Source: Antrodiella citrinella | Taxonomy: Eukaryota > Basidiomycota > Agaricomycetes > Polyporales > Steccherinaceae | NCBI GenBank assembly: GCA_004802725.1 | Contig: SGPM01000035.1 | Coordinates: forward strand, 62,001 to 126,000 | Length of the DNA stretch: 64,000 bases | Direction: 5' to 3' | In this document: piece after piece, positions 11,009 through 23,131 of the stretch | How positions within the stretch are numbered: the first letter of the stretch is position 1 | Layout: the number at the start of each line of letters is the position of its first letter | Notes under the pieces: generated by a model | What the model was told of the DNA's origin: nothing | The model's input: the letters and a program-made list of their open reading frames with translations, nothing else | The model's database searches: none | Made by a program: the position numbers and the translations under genes

Positions 11009-12945
11009 CTATGAATCGTCCATCTCAATACTCTGCTGCATCTCCTGATCCCTCTCCATCTGAGGCGTCGATGGCCCGTCTTCAAGGTCGATGGATATTG
11101 AAGCGTCGTCGTCCGGTACTGGGGTCTCCTTTTCTCTATCCTTGTCCGTGACTTTCCCGCTTCTACTCCTCCCTCTGCCTCCCCTCGCACGGCTTTTGCC
11201 TCTTGCACGGCTGCCTGTAGGCGTAACAGGAGTTGTCCCCTCTTCCTCCTCTTCCAAAATCTCTCTCGCTAGACCGCTAGTGGTCAAGGGTGCTCCCCTG
11301 CCACGCCCTCTGCCTCTGCCTCTCCGACTGCCTCTCGCTCTTCGACTGGCAGCCGTACCCCTTGTCCTCCCTAGAGAAGTTCCGACGTCATCCTGGTCAA
11401 CGTCGCCCTCACCCTCGTAGAAATCGTTACGCGCATTCGACCGGTCTTCCCGTCGCTCTCCCGCCCTCCCCGTCCCCCGCTCCTCGTCCTTCTCCTCTTT
11501 AGACCGCTCCTCGCTATCGAGCCACCCCGCCAGGTCAGGCGGTATCTCCTGCATCTGTATGCTTGGCGCGCCCTGCAGGTATCGCAGTTTATTGCGAATG
11601 CTGATCGAGATGCGCTGCAGACTCGCTGCAGTATTGAGATTGTCCACTTTCCCTGTGATTGGCGGGTGCAGCTTCCATTGCGAGTCGCGGAAGAATGGGT
11701 CGTAGATCGTGGCGGGGAGCTCGTCCGGGACGGCAGCGCCGACGAGCACGGCCGTTTCGTATGTCCAGCATCGACTGACGTTCTTGATAGTGTACCCGCC
11801 TCCACCCAGTACCAACAGAGGCACGTTGTACTTGCGTACGAAGTTCACGCACTCTCCATGCGCCGCAATAGACAGATTGAACGCGCCCAGTCGGTCGCAG
11901 CCCAGAGAGTCCGCGCCACACTGTAAAACTATCGCAGACGGTCGGAACGCGGTAACCGCATCGTCGATGACGGTCTTGAACAGCGTGAGGTACATATCGT
12001 CGTCAATGCCGTCTTGCAGTGGGACGTTCAAACAAAAGTGCTTGCCCAGCCCGATACCGTTGTCGTCCAACTTTCCCGTCCCCGGGAAGAAATCGCCGGT
12101 GTATTTGTGGAACGAGACAGTCATGACGCGGTTGGAATGGTAGAAGGCGTGCTCTACGCCGTCGCCGTGGTGAATGTCGATGTCGATGTAGAGGACACGT
12201 GGAAATTGCCGGAGCATCTCGAGTATCGCCAGGACGATGTCGTTCACGTAGCAGAATCCACTCGCTTCGGCTTTCTTGGCGTGGTGGAGACCTCCGGACC
12301 AGTTGACAGCGATGTCTGTCGTCCCTGCGCATAGTTTCCGAGCTGCTGCTAGAGAGCCACCGGCGTACATTCGACAGAAGTCGTACATATCTGCGAAGAT
12401 GGGACAGTCTTCGACGCAATTGAATGCGTCGATCATGTTCTTCATCTCGCCTTGGTTTTGCGGTGTCACACTGTTTCAAGGTAAGCTTGATACGACGAGA
12501 AGGTAAAAATTGCGTACCGAGAAAGAAAGTCAATGTAGTCGTGATCATGGTAAACCTCCAGCTCCTCCTGAGTAGCCGCACGGGGATTGTAAATATGGTG
12601 TATCTGTTTGTCGAGCCCGTATCCGAATACCAATGCATTCGTCAAAGTCAGCCGATGCGGTTTCATGGGATGGTGCTCCTATGACACTATTAGCTGTACG
12701 TTGCGTTCCAGCGTAAAGTTGAACCTACCCCATAATGCTGTTCTCCAACACCTTTGGGAAAATAATACGAGACTATGGGCCGGCTATGAGGCTTTACTTA
12801 CACTGTCAATCAGTATGCAGAACGTACATAAGTAATAACTCACGTTGACGCGCTCAGTAATGGGCTGTGCGATCCCAGATTGTCCTCTGTCATCGAAATA
12901 CGACGAGGACGAGAACGTGAAGTATTGGAGCGTTCGTTCTGACAT
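11009..12945 (-). CDS. HOS2: class I histone deacetylase, Hos2/HDAC3 type
   Basis: Four exons (12844-12945, 12729-12791, 12518-12678, 11009-12470) give about 595 residues. The catalytic domain is complete: HHPMKPHRL, the active-site [10 protein letters not shown] with the His pair, the zinc and charge-relay [23 protein letters not shown], and the catalytic-Tyr loop [12 protein letters not shown]. Sequence is closest to HDAC3/Hos2, the catalytic subunit of the Set3 complex that deacetylates H3/H4 in active gene bodies. It is longer than yeast Hos2 (about 450). The extra ~180 residues form a low-complexity tail with acidic blocks, repeated Arg-Gly pairs (about 11290-11340) and further Arg/Gly/Ser stretches, ending IEMDDS. 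Exon 2 uses an AAG acceptor (intron end at 12792); this is the least certain junction. Confidence 0.92.
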
Positions 12946-13514
12946 TGTCCGCGTTTCCCAAGTTAAAGCAACGCAAGCATTGATGTTGCACGTCTGTTAC
13001 TGTTTGTTCAATCCCATGAACGAGACACTTGGATGGACACTCACGTGCGAATGCGCCTCTAAACTTGCCAGAGTCGAAAGCGGCGTGCGTTAAGCGATTT
13101 TATAGACCTGTGCTTGAAATTCGTCTGTCAGTTTGTACACATCGATATCGCAGACTCTCTTACAATGAAGAAACACGCGTTTTTGATACTGCGTTTAACG
13201 ACGACTCGCAAGTCTAATAATCTCACGTTTTGGAACTTGGTAAACCTGAAGCGGGCCGCACCCAAACGTTCATAGTGAATTCGGCACTTCCCGGTCAATC
13301 TTACGTTAATCTTATCTTATCTGAGTCTAGGGTCCCTCTCAGCTCTCCGAGTCCCTACTTGACTTGCGGTAAGAAATCGTTCGTTGAGACGATACGGATG
13401 ATAGTACATTGCAGTTGTACATTATATTCTAGGAGATACAGTAGATGAAAGGTCCGTGTGGATGAAAATCGTTGGCTGAATCCGTGCGCAAACAAATGAA
13501 GCACCACCTCAACT
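12946..13514. other. HOS2 5' region and spartin-gene 3' flank
   Basis: About 570 bp without a supported gene. It must contain the HOS2 promoter. Short open frames on either strand resemble nothing. Confidence 0.5.
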
Positions 13515-15228
13515 CTAAGAAGGACCCTCACCACTGACAACCCCATTCTTTTCATTCTCGATAAGTGAGGATGCTGGATGTTGCAACACACTCATATCCA
13601 CGTCCTGGGTCTCAGCCTTCGAGCTGTTAAACCTGGCCTTGACAAATTCCTTCCCCGTCTTCGTGATCAAAGCCCTCCGAGCAAACCCGCTCACATCAAC
13701 ATATACGAGGACAATGTTCCGCGCGGTATGAGTTGCAAGATGCGTGGACTCTCGCGCTTCCGGGCCATACCTATATGAATTCATCATTTTCAATTTCAAG
13801 GTGTGCGACGATGAAAATCTGACGACGCACTTATGTCCGATAACAGCACCCAAGCTCTCGCTGGAGACGTCAAACATCCTCTTCGCCGAGTCGTCCACAG
13901 TTTTCAGAACCAAAGTCGCAGACAGTATCAGCCGATCTCGCGTTGGCAGCGGTTTGTGCTCTGGTGATTGAGGTCGTGGACTGTTGCCGGAAGACGTGTT
14001 GCGACTATGCGATAAATTGGGTGAACCTTCCTTGGATCGAGCAGTCGGCGTCCTCGGTTTCGGTTTATACACCGAGTACGAGGGATTTACAATAGCAGGT
14101 GGTAGAGGCTCGGGTGGTGTGGATGGCTCGGACGGAGTGTCCTCGACACCTACTGCAGCTCGGATGAACTTCCCGACGTAGGTAACCGTAACGGCACTCG
14201 CTTTTGCGGCTTGGTCGGTGAAGTATGCGCGTGTGTGAGTGCCGTAGGTGTCCTTGGACGTGAGACTGGTGAAGGAGATTGAGGCGGAGGGACATAGGGA
14301 GCGGAATGTTTAATATAGTATGAAGATGCGGTTGAGATGCCAGAGAGGAAAAGCGAGGTCGATCCAGAGATGACTTGGCTAGACGTACTGATCAATACAC
14401 GAATGATATCTCAGATGTGAATATATGATCATACCTGATGACCGTCGCCCCCGTAGTCAACCAATCCTGTTCTTCTTCTGGTATGGCCCTCACAAACACG
14501 TCTCTCGTCTCTGCCAGATTCTCTCCTATCACATCCACTGGAAGACCCTTGCCACTTGTGTAGGCATCGTACATATCCGGCGGCAACTCTAGCACCACAG
14601 GACCCACTTCCTCTCCCTTCTGCTTCTGCTTCTCTCCAGAAATCAGAGCAGGGTCTTCCTTGAAGGAAAGCCGCTCCGGTAGCTCGCCCACAACCTCCCC
14701 ACTAGACTCGTCCATAAGCACAAGACGTCCCCGAAGTGAGGGGTCATTTATGTGGACGGCGGAATGCGTATTACCATCTGTGCTTTCGGTAGTGTGTTGG
14801 TCGCTTGGCGGAGGTTGAGTACGGGATTGCGAGTCATGACCATCGTCATGACCATCGCGATGACGGACGACACCCGATCCATACTGTGACAAGACGATGT
14901 CCAGTGTTTCCGCGTCCTCTGTGTACATCGTGATCGTGATAACGACCTCAGAAGGTGTAGGTGCTTTCTCCGCATTGCTGCAGTGTCGAAACCGATAAGT
15001 GCGTTTGCCTTCTCCGTCGTACGAGATAATAATCGGAACAGTAGGGTCGATCGGAAAGGAATGTCCCTCGATGCAGCAGACGAGATACGCTTCTCTACCG
15101 TTCACAATGTGTGATGCCGAATCGAGGCATTCCAACGAGAGTGCACCAGTCACGGTCGCCACAGGAGTCCGTAGAGAAACATTCGGCAGAATCAATAGGG
15201 TATGGGAAGATGTTGATCGGTCTTGCAT
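13515..15228 (-). CDS. senescence/spartin-domain protein, with apparent frameshift
   Basis: The N-terminal module begins HTLLILPNVSL and includes GALSLECLD and EDAETLDIVLSQYGSG. The C-terminal senescence domain starts at GATVI, joins over an intron (about 14396-14436) to SSQVISGSTSLFLSG, and continues to KTVDDSAKRMFDVSSES, YGPEARESTHL and NIVLVYVDVSG. A second intron (13771-13830, 60 nt) divides by three and has no stop. Around 14280-14300 the domain passes from one frame to another with no room for an intron: YYIKHSAPY in one frame, ISFTSLTSKDTYGTHTRAYF in another. This is a 1-nt lesion or an assembly error. The start is uncertain: ATGs at 15228, 15282 and 15327 are in frame; I chose the one nearest the domain. 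Relatives act on lipid droplets and endosomal membranes. Confidence 0.72.
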
Positions 15229-15688
15229 ATGTGATCGGAAGGAATGGAGGTACAGTGGCGGGTGCTGCGCTCTGTGGACCATGGTGCGACGAGGGGCCCG
15301 GCCTATCGATTGCCAACGTAAGCACATTCCGACACAAATACATACCAGGCGTTCTCAGCTCCAGTCTCCAGATGTTCTTTGTCCACAGAACAGGTTTTGT
15401 AATCGAGGAATCTATTCCGAGTAAGTATTAGTCTGGTTTACTGGAAATGAACAAATGTTTTCGCAAAACACTGTCAGTGCGTGGGACGTCATAAGTAGCT
15501 TCTGAAAGATAAGATAAGATCGAGCCTGAGCGACGTGGCAAGAACTGTTGTCGATTTTATTGGATGCATCATGTTCAACAGTTCATGAAGGAATCGACTG
15601 TACTGAACGCTTGTGTGAGTCTACTCATGGTGGGAAATAGGTAAGAGTCAATATACATTTTCCGAATCTCATCTCACTAGTCTTCACA
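15229..15688. other. divergent intergenic region
   Basis: Between the spartin-domain gene (-) and the NTPase-like remnant (+). Part may belong to the spartin 5' exon, since two upstream ATGs (15282, 15327) stay in frame. Nothing else recognised. Confidence 0.4.
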
Positions 15689-17008
15689 GTGTGTGCGCCA
15701 CAATACATCCCTGAGGCTCTCTCGGGAGATCAGACGTCTAGAGTGTGCGTCTTTTTCGTTGATGATAAAACAAACTACTTGAAGTACATACCGCAAGTCA
15801 CTTTACAGGGAAGCCGCATTCCGCCTGGGGACGTCCACAAGTCAGCCTCCGTCGCTTCTATGCCCGGATGAAGATCAGCTATTCTTCACCAGCGTGCTGC
15901 AAACACTTTCCGTTTGCGCACTGTTTCGCTAACCGGTATCGCACAGAGCCAGAGGCCAGAGTTTACAGTCGTCTCGACACTGTCGACTGACTTTATAGGC
16001 ATCTGCTCAAGCATTTTGCCTTCGTAAGTGCGTTTCTCTGCGGGCCTGTCACAAGCTCATAATTTTCGACATACATAGGTTCGGAGTTCCCCCGGGTCGG
16101 GCAACACTGTCACATTGTCGCTCTTGCACAACCCCAAGCTGACGTCCGCATCTTCAAAGATTGGTCAAAATCGAGTAACTCGCTTTCATCACACGGGATT
16201 TGGATCTAGGTCTCTATTTCTGCTCTTTGACGACGCCCACAAGACATACTGGGACCAGAATTTGTGGAGTACATTCATGAAGGAGGTCCAATATTGTAAT
16301 CTCCCCAACATCTACGCGATCTTCTTTGCATCCTACGGCGGGCCCTTGTATGAGATCTGGCTTGGTCGGGACTCGGCACTCAAGGATGGGCCGGACGCGA
16401 CTCTATCGTACCATTGTATCCCTCCTCGGAGAGTCCGGATACACTGGCGTTCACAAAGGCAGAATACGACGAGTTCACGAGTCTGGACCCTGATGATCGC
16501 CCTCGGCTACAGGACGACCTTAAGATTTATATCTACGAGACCTCCGCAGGCCACATCGGCGCCATCACAGCCCTCGAACACTTGGCTTTGACCATCACAG
16601 TATGTTTCACCTCTCACGTGTACTCGACATAGCTCATGATTTACACACAGAAGTCGTCGGCGTACGATGGCAAACCCCCTTCTTTTTACGCGTTCATCAA
16701 CTGGCCAGACCACAAAAACCTGAGCGAGTTCTGCGCGCAGCTCACGCACGTACCGGCGTTCATGCAAGGCGTACCGGACACCGACGAGATCCGAGTCCGG
16801 GCGTTGGGGCTCAAAGGTGCTCCGCGAGCTCGTGGAACCTGGATTCTGTCGTGTCCAAAGAGACGACCGTATGGCCGTGATGGAACATATCGTGCAAATG
16901 GGTTGGGCAACCAGACATAACGATATTCGCATTCGGCCTGGTGACAACGACATGATGGACATCGTCGTGGCTGCTTCACCGCAAATGATACGCGTCGCAG
17001 ATGTTTGA
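15689..17008 (+). pseudogene. degenerate agaricomycete NTPase-like (crinkler-like?) gene
   Basis: Fragments in several frames line up as one protein: YIPEALSGDQTSRVCVFFVD and YIPQVTLQGSRIPPG (15690-15870); RSLFLLFDDAHKTYWDQNLW, a Walker-B-like strand (about 16200-16270); NIYAIFFASYGGP; LAFTKAEYDEFTSLDPDD (about 16440); SAGHIGAITALEHL; then KVLRELVEPGFC and HIVQMGWATRH. The order resembles a family of agaricomycete P-loop proteins sometimes linked to crinkler effectors, but I see no clear Walker A. Several stops and frame changes fall between the pieces and not all can be explained by introns, so I call it a probable pseudogene. A many-exon intact gene cannot be excluded. Confidence 0.45.
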
Positions 17009-17289
17009 CTTGGAACAGCAGGCCGACTAGCTGGTTGCAGTAAAGGTCTTGTGTTGATGTTGCCCTGTGTTTCACGTTGTATCTACTTCAGTACACAATC
17101 TAGCGCTCTGGTATAAGTACGGTCTATACACATCAAAACAAAGTCGTGCGGTCATAATAAGGTGCTCCCGTCAGCGAGTAACACGAAAAGCAAAGAAGCG
17201 TCCTGAGCATCAACAAGGCCAGCGCAGTCTAACGATACAAAATACATATCTTCATCTTAGGTATCATGCAAAACTTGAACCAAAGGGAA

Positions 17290-18766
17290 TCAGAAAGGCG
17301 CAGCTGCGAAGAGAGCTACCGACAGCGCGGAGAATAGGATATAAAATGACGAGGGGACAAGGCTCGACGCGTCGCTTGATCCGGGCACAGGAAGGAAGTG
17401 TTTCGCGTCTTGAGCTTGCTGTGCTGCTGTTTCCTGGAGGTGTGAACTCGTCAGTATGTGAGGTGCGTTATTTTTTGGGGGGACCGACCTTGAAGGCGAC
17501 TAAACCTACCAAGATGCCACCAGCGAAGAAGCCGAAAGCAATTAGCAGCCATATCACGCCCCATACTGTAATGATAATAGCCGGTGAGCACATCTATCAA
17601 ACTTGACAATGTCAGGCGAGTACTCACCTTGGGACGGACAGCATCCGCAAATCTCAGAGAACGCATACGCGTCGGATCCATTTACCTTGCGGGCAATAGT
17701 ATCATCTGTAGAAGAATGTAGGATGAAGACTGTCGGTGGCTCCGGCGAAGTCCACTCACCGATGACGTCCCATAGAACATACATGCATGACATTACTCCA
17801 ATGAACAAAACCTACGAACAACTAAGATCAGGATGATACAATAAAGCAATCCACTGGTGGTACACACGAAGAATCTCAGCGCAACGCTGTTCGCCACGAA
17901 CCAAAACAGGATAATCAGTCCGGACATTCCCAAAATCAGAATCCACGTTCTAGAACGACAATAAGTCAGCCTCCGCCAAGCATACACTTGGCAAACGAAG
18001 ACCATCAGTAAACGTACAGCCAATTTCGCCTCGCCCACCACAGCGTGAACAAGAAGAACGCCGCCAAGCACAGCGTGGCGATTTTGCTCGCGTTCGTGTC
18101 GAACCCGCATGCGATCAGCGCCGCGCCGATGAGGGACGACCCGAGATATCCTGCAGGCAAGGTGATCCAGGGTACGCCGCCTGACATGCGCGTCGCGCCA
18201 CCTTCGTCCGGATCGAGTTCAATGGAATGGATATGCGCGCATGTGAGAACTGTGGGGCGAATGTTATGGGGAGAAGTGTAGCGGAGGGGGAAGGAAGGGA
18301 GGAGACGTACCACCCATAATAGCGTGGCTCATCTCATGGAACCCTACCGTCAACAGTCTACATACGGATACCGATGTTTAGTCTTTGGCGTCGCACGACG
18401 ATATGTATAGGCGAAACTCACTTGAACGGATAGACTGCACAACCACACCAAGGCATTCTATCAACACGCGTTCCCACATCTCACAACCCAAGCGAAAGCA
18501 TACGCACTGATAAAAGACAAGTACGGGACATGCCTGCACAAAACCCAAAGTTCAACCAAAAGCTCGTCTAGTTGAACCCAACCACATTTCAGACATGGGA
18601 CGTACCACAGAATCGCAATAGCAAGGATATACGCCGCAGCGACGATCAGGGTCGTCCGCTGCGTCGAGTTCGGCGCGAGCGAAGACTGTGCGTCTCTGGC
18701 CACAAGGTATATAGGATGTTCGGCAAACGTCCGGTTCGTTTCCAGGAGATGTTCATAGTAAGGCAT
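17290..18766 (-). CDS. M50B-like membrane metalloprotease family protein
   Basis: About nine short exons join into a polytopic membrane protein. Exon 1 (18766 down to about 18608) encodes MPYYEHLLETNRTF and a first hydrophobic helix (IVAAAYILAIAILW). A small exon leads to YPFKLLTVGFHEMSHAIMG, with the HExxH zinc motif (H-E-M-S-H). LDPDEGGATRM then supplies the D-x-x-E-G-G-T element of the M50B family. Further helices follow (WITLPAGYLGSSLIGAALIACG, ATLCLAAFFLFTLWWA, GLIILFWFVANSVALRFFV, WGVIWLLIAFGFFAGGILVG). The stop TGA is at 17290-17292 after ALFAAAPF. Such proteins are widespread in fungi; whether they cleave substrates within the membrane is not established. Small exons near 18430-18540 are my best join and may be off by a few bases. 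Confidence 0.75.
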
Positions 18767-19200
18767 TTCTTCGGGTCAAGTTCGTTGGAGTCGGTGTCGT
18801 TAGTTTTCGTGTGGGTGGTATAAGTATAAGAGGGGAATCACAGGCCGTGCGCTACGCAGCAAAGAGCAAGCAGTGCGACGAGGAAGGGAGGAAGCCAAGA
18901 TAGCTGAGGCGCGACTTGGCCCGCAGTAAGCGCAGATCTAACCGACACTCGAAATGTTCAACTTCAGCATCTCTCTCACAAAGTCACGCAAAGAATGAGT
19001 GTCATGATGAGAAACGAATGATAATAGAACAACACATGGACGTATAATTAATGCTAGGTACACGATACAAGAAAGACGAGTAGTACGGATATAGTAGACG
19101 GCGACATCCAACAGGTCCAAGGAACAGCAGCACATATAACACAATGAGATGAAACATACGATGAGAGAATAAAGACAACCGCGACACCGAAATGATGTGC
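18767..19200. other. intergenic between M50B-like gene and eEF3
   Basis: Contains the M50B-gene promoter and eEF3 3' UTR. No supported gene. Confidence 0.5.
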
Positions 19201-22200
19201 TTAAAGATCTTCGTCGTCTGTGATCTCCTCACCGCGTTTCTTGCGCGCAAGACGCTCCTTCTTCAGCTTCCTCGCCTCTGACGACGTCAACTTCTTCGTC
19301 TTCTTGTTTTCGATCTTGTTGCCCATAGCATCGTAGGTGTCCTCCTCCTCACCGGCAGCCTTGTCGATGCGAGCTCCGGAGCCCTGACCCTCAACCCAGT
19401 TGTGGCCGGAAGCCTCAAGACGACCGTCGCGCATGGCCCACACTTCCTTGCAGATAGACTCGGAGAACTCGCGGTTGTGCGTGATGATGAGCACACCTCC
19501 CTCGAACTCCTTGAGCGCCTTGATGAGAGCCGCGAGCGACTCACGATCGAGGTAGTTGGTAGGCTCGTCGAGACAGATGACGTGGGGACGACGCCATGTA
19601 GCAGCACCGAGCACGATCTTGACCTTCTGACCACCGGATAGACCACGCATGGTGTTGTGGGAGACGAACTCGGCCTCGAGACCGAAGTCAGCGAAGTGCT
19701 TCTCAATCTCGCGACGGACGAGGGGACGGAGGAGACCAAGACGCTGAGCCTCACGGGTATCGACCTCGAGGACCTTCTTCTCGAAACCACGCTTGAGGAG
19801 ATCGTCACGGGGGAGCCAGATGTTCTCGGACGAGGACAGACCCTTGAAAGAGATCTCGTACTCATAAGACTGCTTGAGCTTCTTACGGTTGACGATCTCA
19901 TCGATGATACGCTTCTGGCCCTCGACGACAACAATGGAGCCATCCTTCATCTTCTGCGCCTCCTCGTCGGTGATCTGGCGGGACTGCTTCATCAACTCCT
20001 CGAGATCCTCACCAGTCTGGTAACGCCACAACATGTACTCCAGAGGAGTCTTGTCGAGATGTTGATCGATATGGTGGAAAGCGTGCTGAGCGACGTAACC
20101 GATGACCAAGTTGGGATGCTTCCAGATCTCACCACCCTTGTTCGGCTCGGAGTCACCAATAAGGAGCTTGACGAGGGTAGACTTGCCGGAACCGTTGGGA
20201 CCGAGAACGGCGACACGAGAGGAGAGAGAGACTTGGAGGGAGATGTCGTAGAGCTGCTGGACGGGCTGAGTCGGGTACTGGAAACCGACCTTGCGCATCT
20301 TGAGCAAACTCTTTTCCTTGGTCTTAACACCTTCCAAGAGAGGGGGGTCGGGGAGCTTGAACTGGTAGTCCTCAGCGGCCTCGAGAGTGTAGTAAGAGCG
20401 GGCCTCGGGGACCTGCTTCATGAAGGACTCGAGGTTACCCCTGTAACGCTTGAGCTTGAAGCGGTTCAAGTGGAGAACGTCGGTAATAGTGTTGTTCAGG
20501 AAACCGGAATCGTGAGAAACAATAACTGTAAGACAATGTCAGTACAAGTACCAACACAACGCAAATAGAAGGCTTACTAGAGGTGCAAGTAGTCAAACTA
20601 GTAAGGTAGCTCTCCAACCAGGCAACGTTGACGACATCCAAATGGTTAGTGGGCTCGTCGAGGAGAAGGATATCAGCCTTGAACAGCATCGCGCGAGCCA
20701 GAGCGAGCTTCATCTTCCATCCTCCAGAGAGACTGCCAATAGCCTGGGCTTGCCTCTCGTCGTCGAAGCCAACAGACGCCAAAGTCTCGATGACATCTTC
20801 CTTGCCTCCAAGAATACGCTTGTCGCTGAGGATGAAGTCAACGACGGTGGTGTCGGCCTCAGAACCATCGATATCGTGCTCGACGTAGAAAGTGCGGACG
20901 TCGTCGGGCGAAGGGAAACCCTCAACCTGACCGTTGGTGATAGCGCGCATCAGGGTAGACTTTCCGGTACCGTTACGACCGCAAAGACCGTAGCGATGAC
21001 CACGCTTGAGACGGAGGGTAGCGGTGTTCAACAGGATCTTGGCACCGTAGGCCAAGGAGAACTGACAGTCGCACAGGTCCTCACCCTCCTCTTCGTCCTC
21101 GACAACATCGGCATCCTCGTCCTCTGCGGACGCGGACTTGAGCACCCACTCGTTGACAACGGTGATGGGCTCGGGAGATGTGGCCAGGTAAGCGACATAA
21201 GGAGCCAAAGACTGCCACTCGGACAAGTCGAAGTTCTTGGCGTTGACAAGGTTGGCAGCGAGGCTGCTGGCGTAGATGGCGTCGGCGTTGGCGACAGAGG
21301 GGACAGGGTTGGCGCCAAGCTTCTTGTAAATGCTGATGAGGGAGTGCGCCAGCGACTTCTCGTCGGCTTGCTTGAGAGGAGGGAGGTTGGAACCGTCACC
21401 CTCGGGAATCTCAGCAACCTGGCGGAGAGTGGCAATAGCGCGTCCAACGACGCTGCGAGCCTCGGGATCTCCGATGGTGGTCTCAACCTTGATCAGACCG
21501 GGCAACAAGCTGGGAACGAAAGGTCGAACAGTCACAGGGGAGTCGACAAGCTTGGTCATGTTATCGACGATACTGATGAGAAAGTGAGAACCTGAATGCA
21601 ACAAAATGAAACTCAAAGTACGTACACTGCGACCTTACGCTTCGTGGCGGTCAGCTTCTCACTGAGACCTCGAGAAAGAAGGGGAACCATGAGAGAAAGG
21701 GTCGGAGAGTCAACCTCCGAAACGAATGTTGTAGCCGAGAGGAGATTGATGGTATTGGGAACCTCCTCGACGGGATTAATCAGGGACTTGATAAGAGCAG
21801 GAATAAAGCGTTCTATGTCCTTGTTCGAGATGAGAGCCGTGGCCTTTTCGAGCGAATCGCGTGCCGCTTTCTTCACGTCGGCTTTGGTGTCCCAGATGGC
21901 CTCAGCGAGGATGGGGACGATGTCGGGGGTGAGACGGGCGAGCTGGACGGGGGCGCTAACCACCAGCTGGTTCAAGACGATCAGAGAACCAGTCTTGAGC
22001 TGCCACTTGCCGGCGGTCTTGATTTCGTGAAGAAGGGCTGGGAGGACAAGTCCAGCAGCCCAGGGGTTCATAGCTGCAACGTACTCCCTGACAGCCTCAA
22101 CGGCCGCGTTCTTGGCAGCGGGCATCTTGTCGGCAAAGTTCTCCAGGAGAGCCGCGAAGAGTCCGGAGTCGATGAACAAAGGCTCGAGAGCCTGGACGGC

Positions 22201-22509
22201 GCCATTCTTGACAAGGACGCTGATGGCGGAAGCCGCACCCTCACGCGCAGCGGGGGACTTCTTGTCAGTCAGAGCCTTGATGACGGCCTCGGTGAACCCG
22301 ATCGACTTCAGGCCGGCGGGGCCATCTTTTTTAGCGAGAGCAGCAACGGAAACTGCTGATGCTTCGCGGGCAGACTTGTCGGAGACGAAGAGACCAGATA
22401 CGTCGAACTGGCCGGCGACAGGGGCGACCGCAGCCTTGAGAGAGGCGGGGGAGGGAGTGGAGGCTGCGTTGGCGGTTACGGCGGGCATTGCGTTAATCTG
22501 CATGATCAT
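19201..22509 (-). CDS. YEF3: translation elongation factor 3 (eEF3)
   Basis: Three exons (21626-22509, 20578-21572, 19201-20525) join in frame to roughly 1060 residues, the usual eEF3 length. The N-terminal third is HEAT repeats (AVEAVREYVAAMNPWA, PVEEVPNTINLL). ABC1 has Walker A GRNGTGKST, signature LSGGWKMKLALARA and Walker B ILLLDEPTNHLD. ABC2 has Walker A GPNGSGKST, an insertion corresponding to the chromodomain-like region (about 19810-19960), signature LSGGQKVKIVLGAA and Walker B HVICLDEPTNYLD. The tail is Lys-rich and ends ITDDEDL. eEF3 is the fungal ATPase that helps E-site tRNA release. Start: ATG 22509 begins MIMQINAMPAV; ATG 22488 (MPAV...) is an equally plausible start. Strong codon bias leaves long antisense open frames over the gene. 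Confidence 0.96.
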
Positions 22510-23131
22510 CGACAGAACCGTAGAACTTGTGAGCAAGACTCGTCGTAGCCGCGAAAGTCGCAGGGATCTGAGGGTGCTCACCTTAAAGATTTGTTACGGT
22601 CGTTTGGAGATGCTTGTAAGGTAGGCGATAGGACTGAAAAGGCCTCTGCGAACAAGGACGTCTGAAGCACTCTATTTCTATGTGGCCGTTGGCCTGCGCG
22701 CTGTTAGCCTCGTTTTCAACGTCGTGTACAACAACGAGGAGGGTACCTTCTATGTGACAAACAAAAAAATGGAAAGGAGAGGATAAAGTTCTGCGATTGG
22801 ATAATCGATGGTTATATACTCAACCTCAGATTGCAGCGGACTTTGAAAAATGAGCACAGCTGGCCCATGCCGAGGCGCCGACGAACAAGCGGTGCTCGAG
22901 CGGTCTCTCAACCTCGTCACAAGATGGGAACATTCGGTGTCGACTTTGCACCGGTCTGCGGTCTGGTGCGACGACTGGGAAAATCCCAGATCTCCCGGTT
23001 GTGATTAATGCGGGGTAACGCGCTACCCCACAGTCACCAGACAAGGTTCGGTGCACAGATAACGAGAACCGGTATATGTGATTGACGTGTACACGACAGA
23101 ACAATGTCCGAGCAAGTCACGGACTGCCACT
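22510..23131. other. eEF3 promoter/leader and V-ATPase 3' flank
   Basis: About 620 bp with no supported gene. The part next to eEF3 is probably its promoter and 5' leader, which may contain a leader intron. Confidence 0.5.

Noticed and set aside
17067..17606. Plus-strand open frame of 179 codons
   Set aside because: Overlaps the M50B-like gene antisense at its 3' end, begins at a non-ATG codon and has no recognisable content.
19657..20568. Long plus-strand open frame (303 codons) and another at 20642-21595 (317 codons)
   Set aside because: They lie exactly antisense to eEF3 and arise from its strong codon bias. Leu/Val/Glu-rich shadow translations resemble no family.
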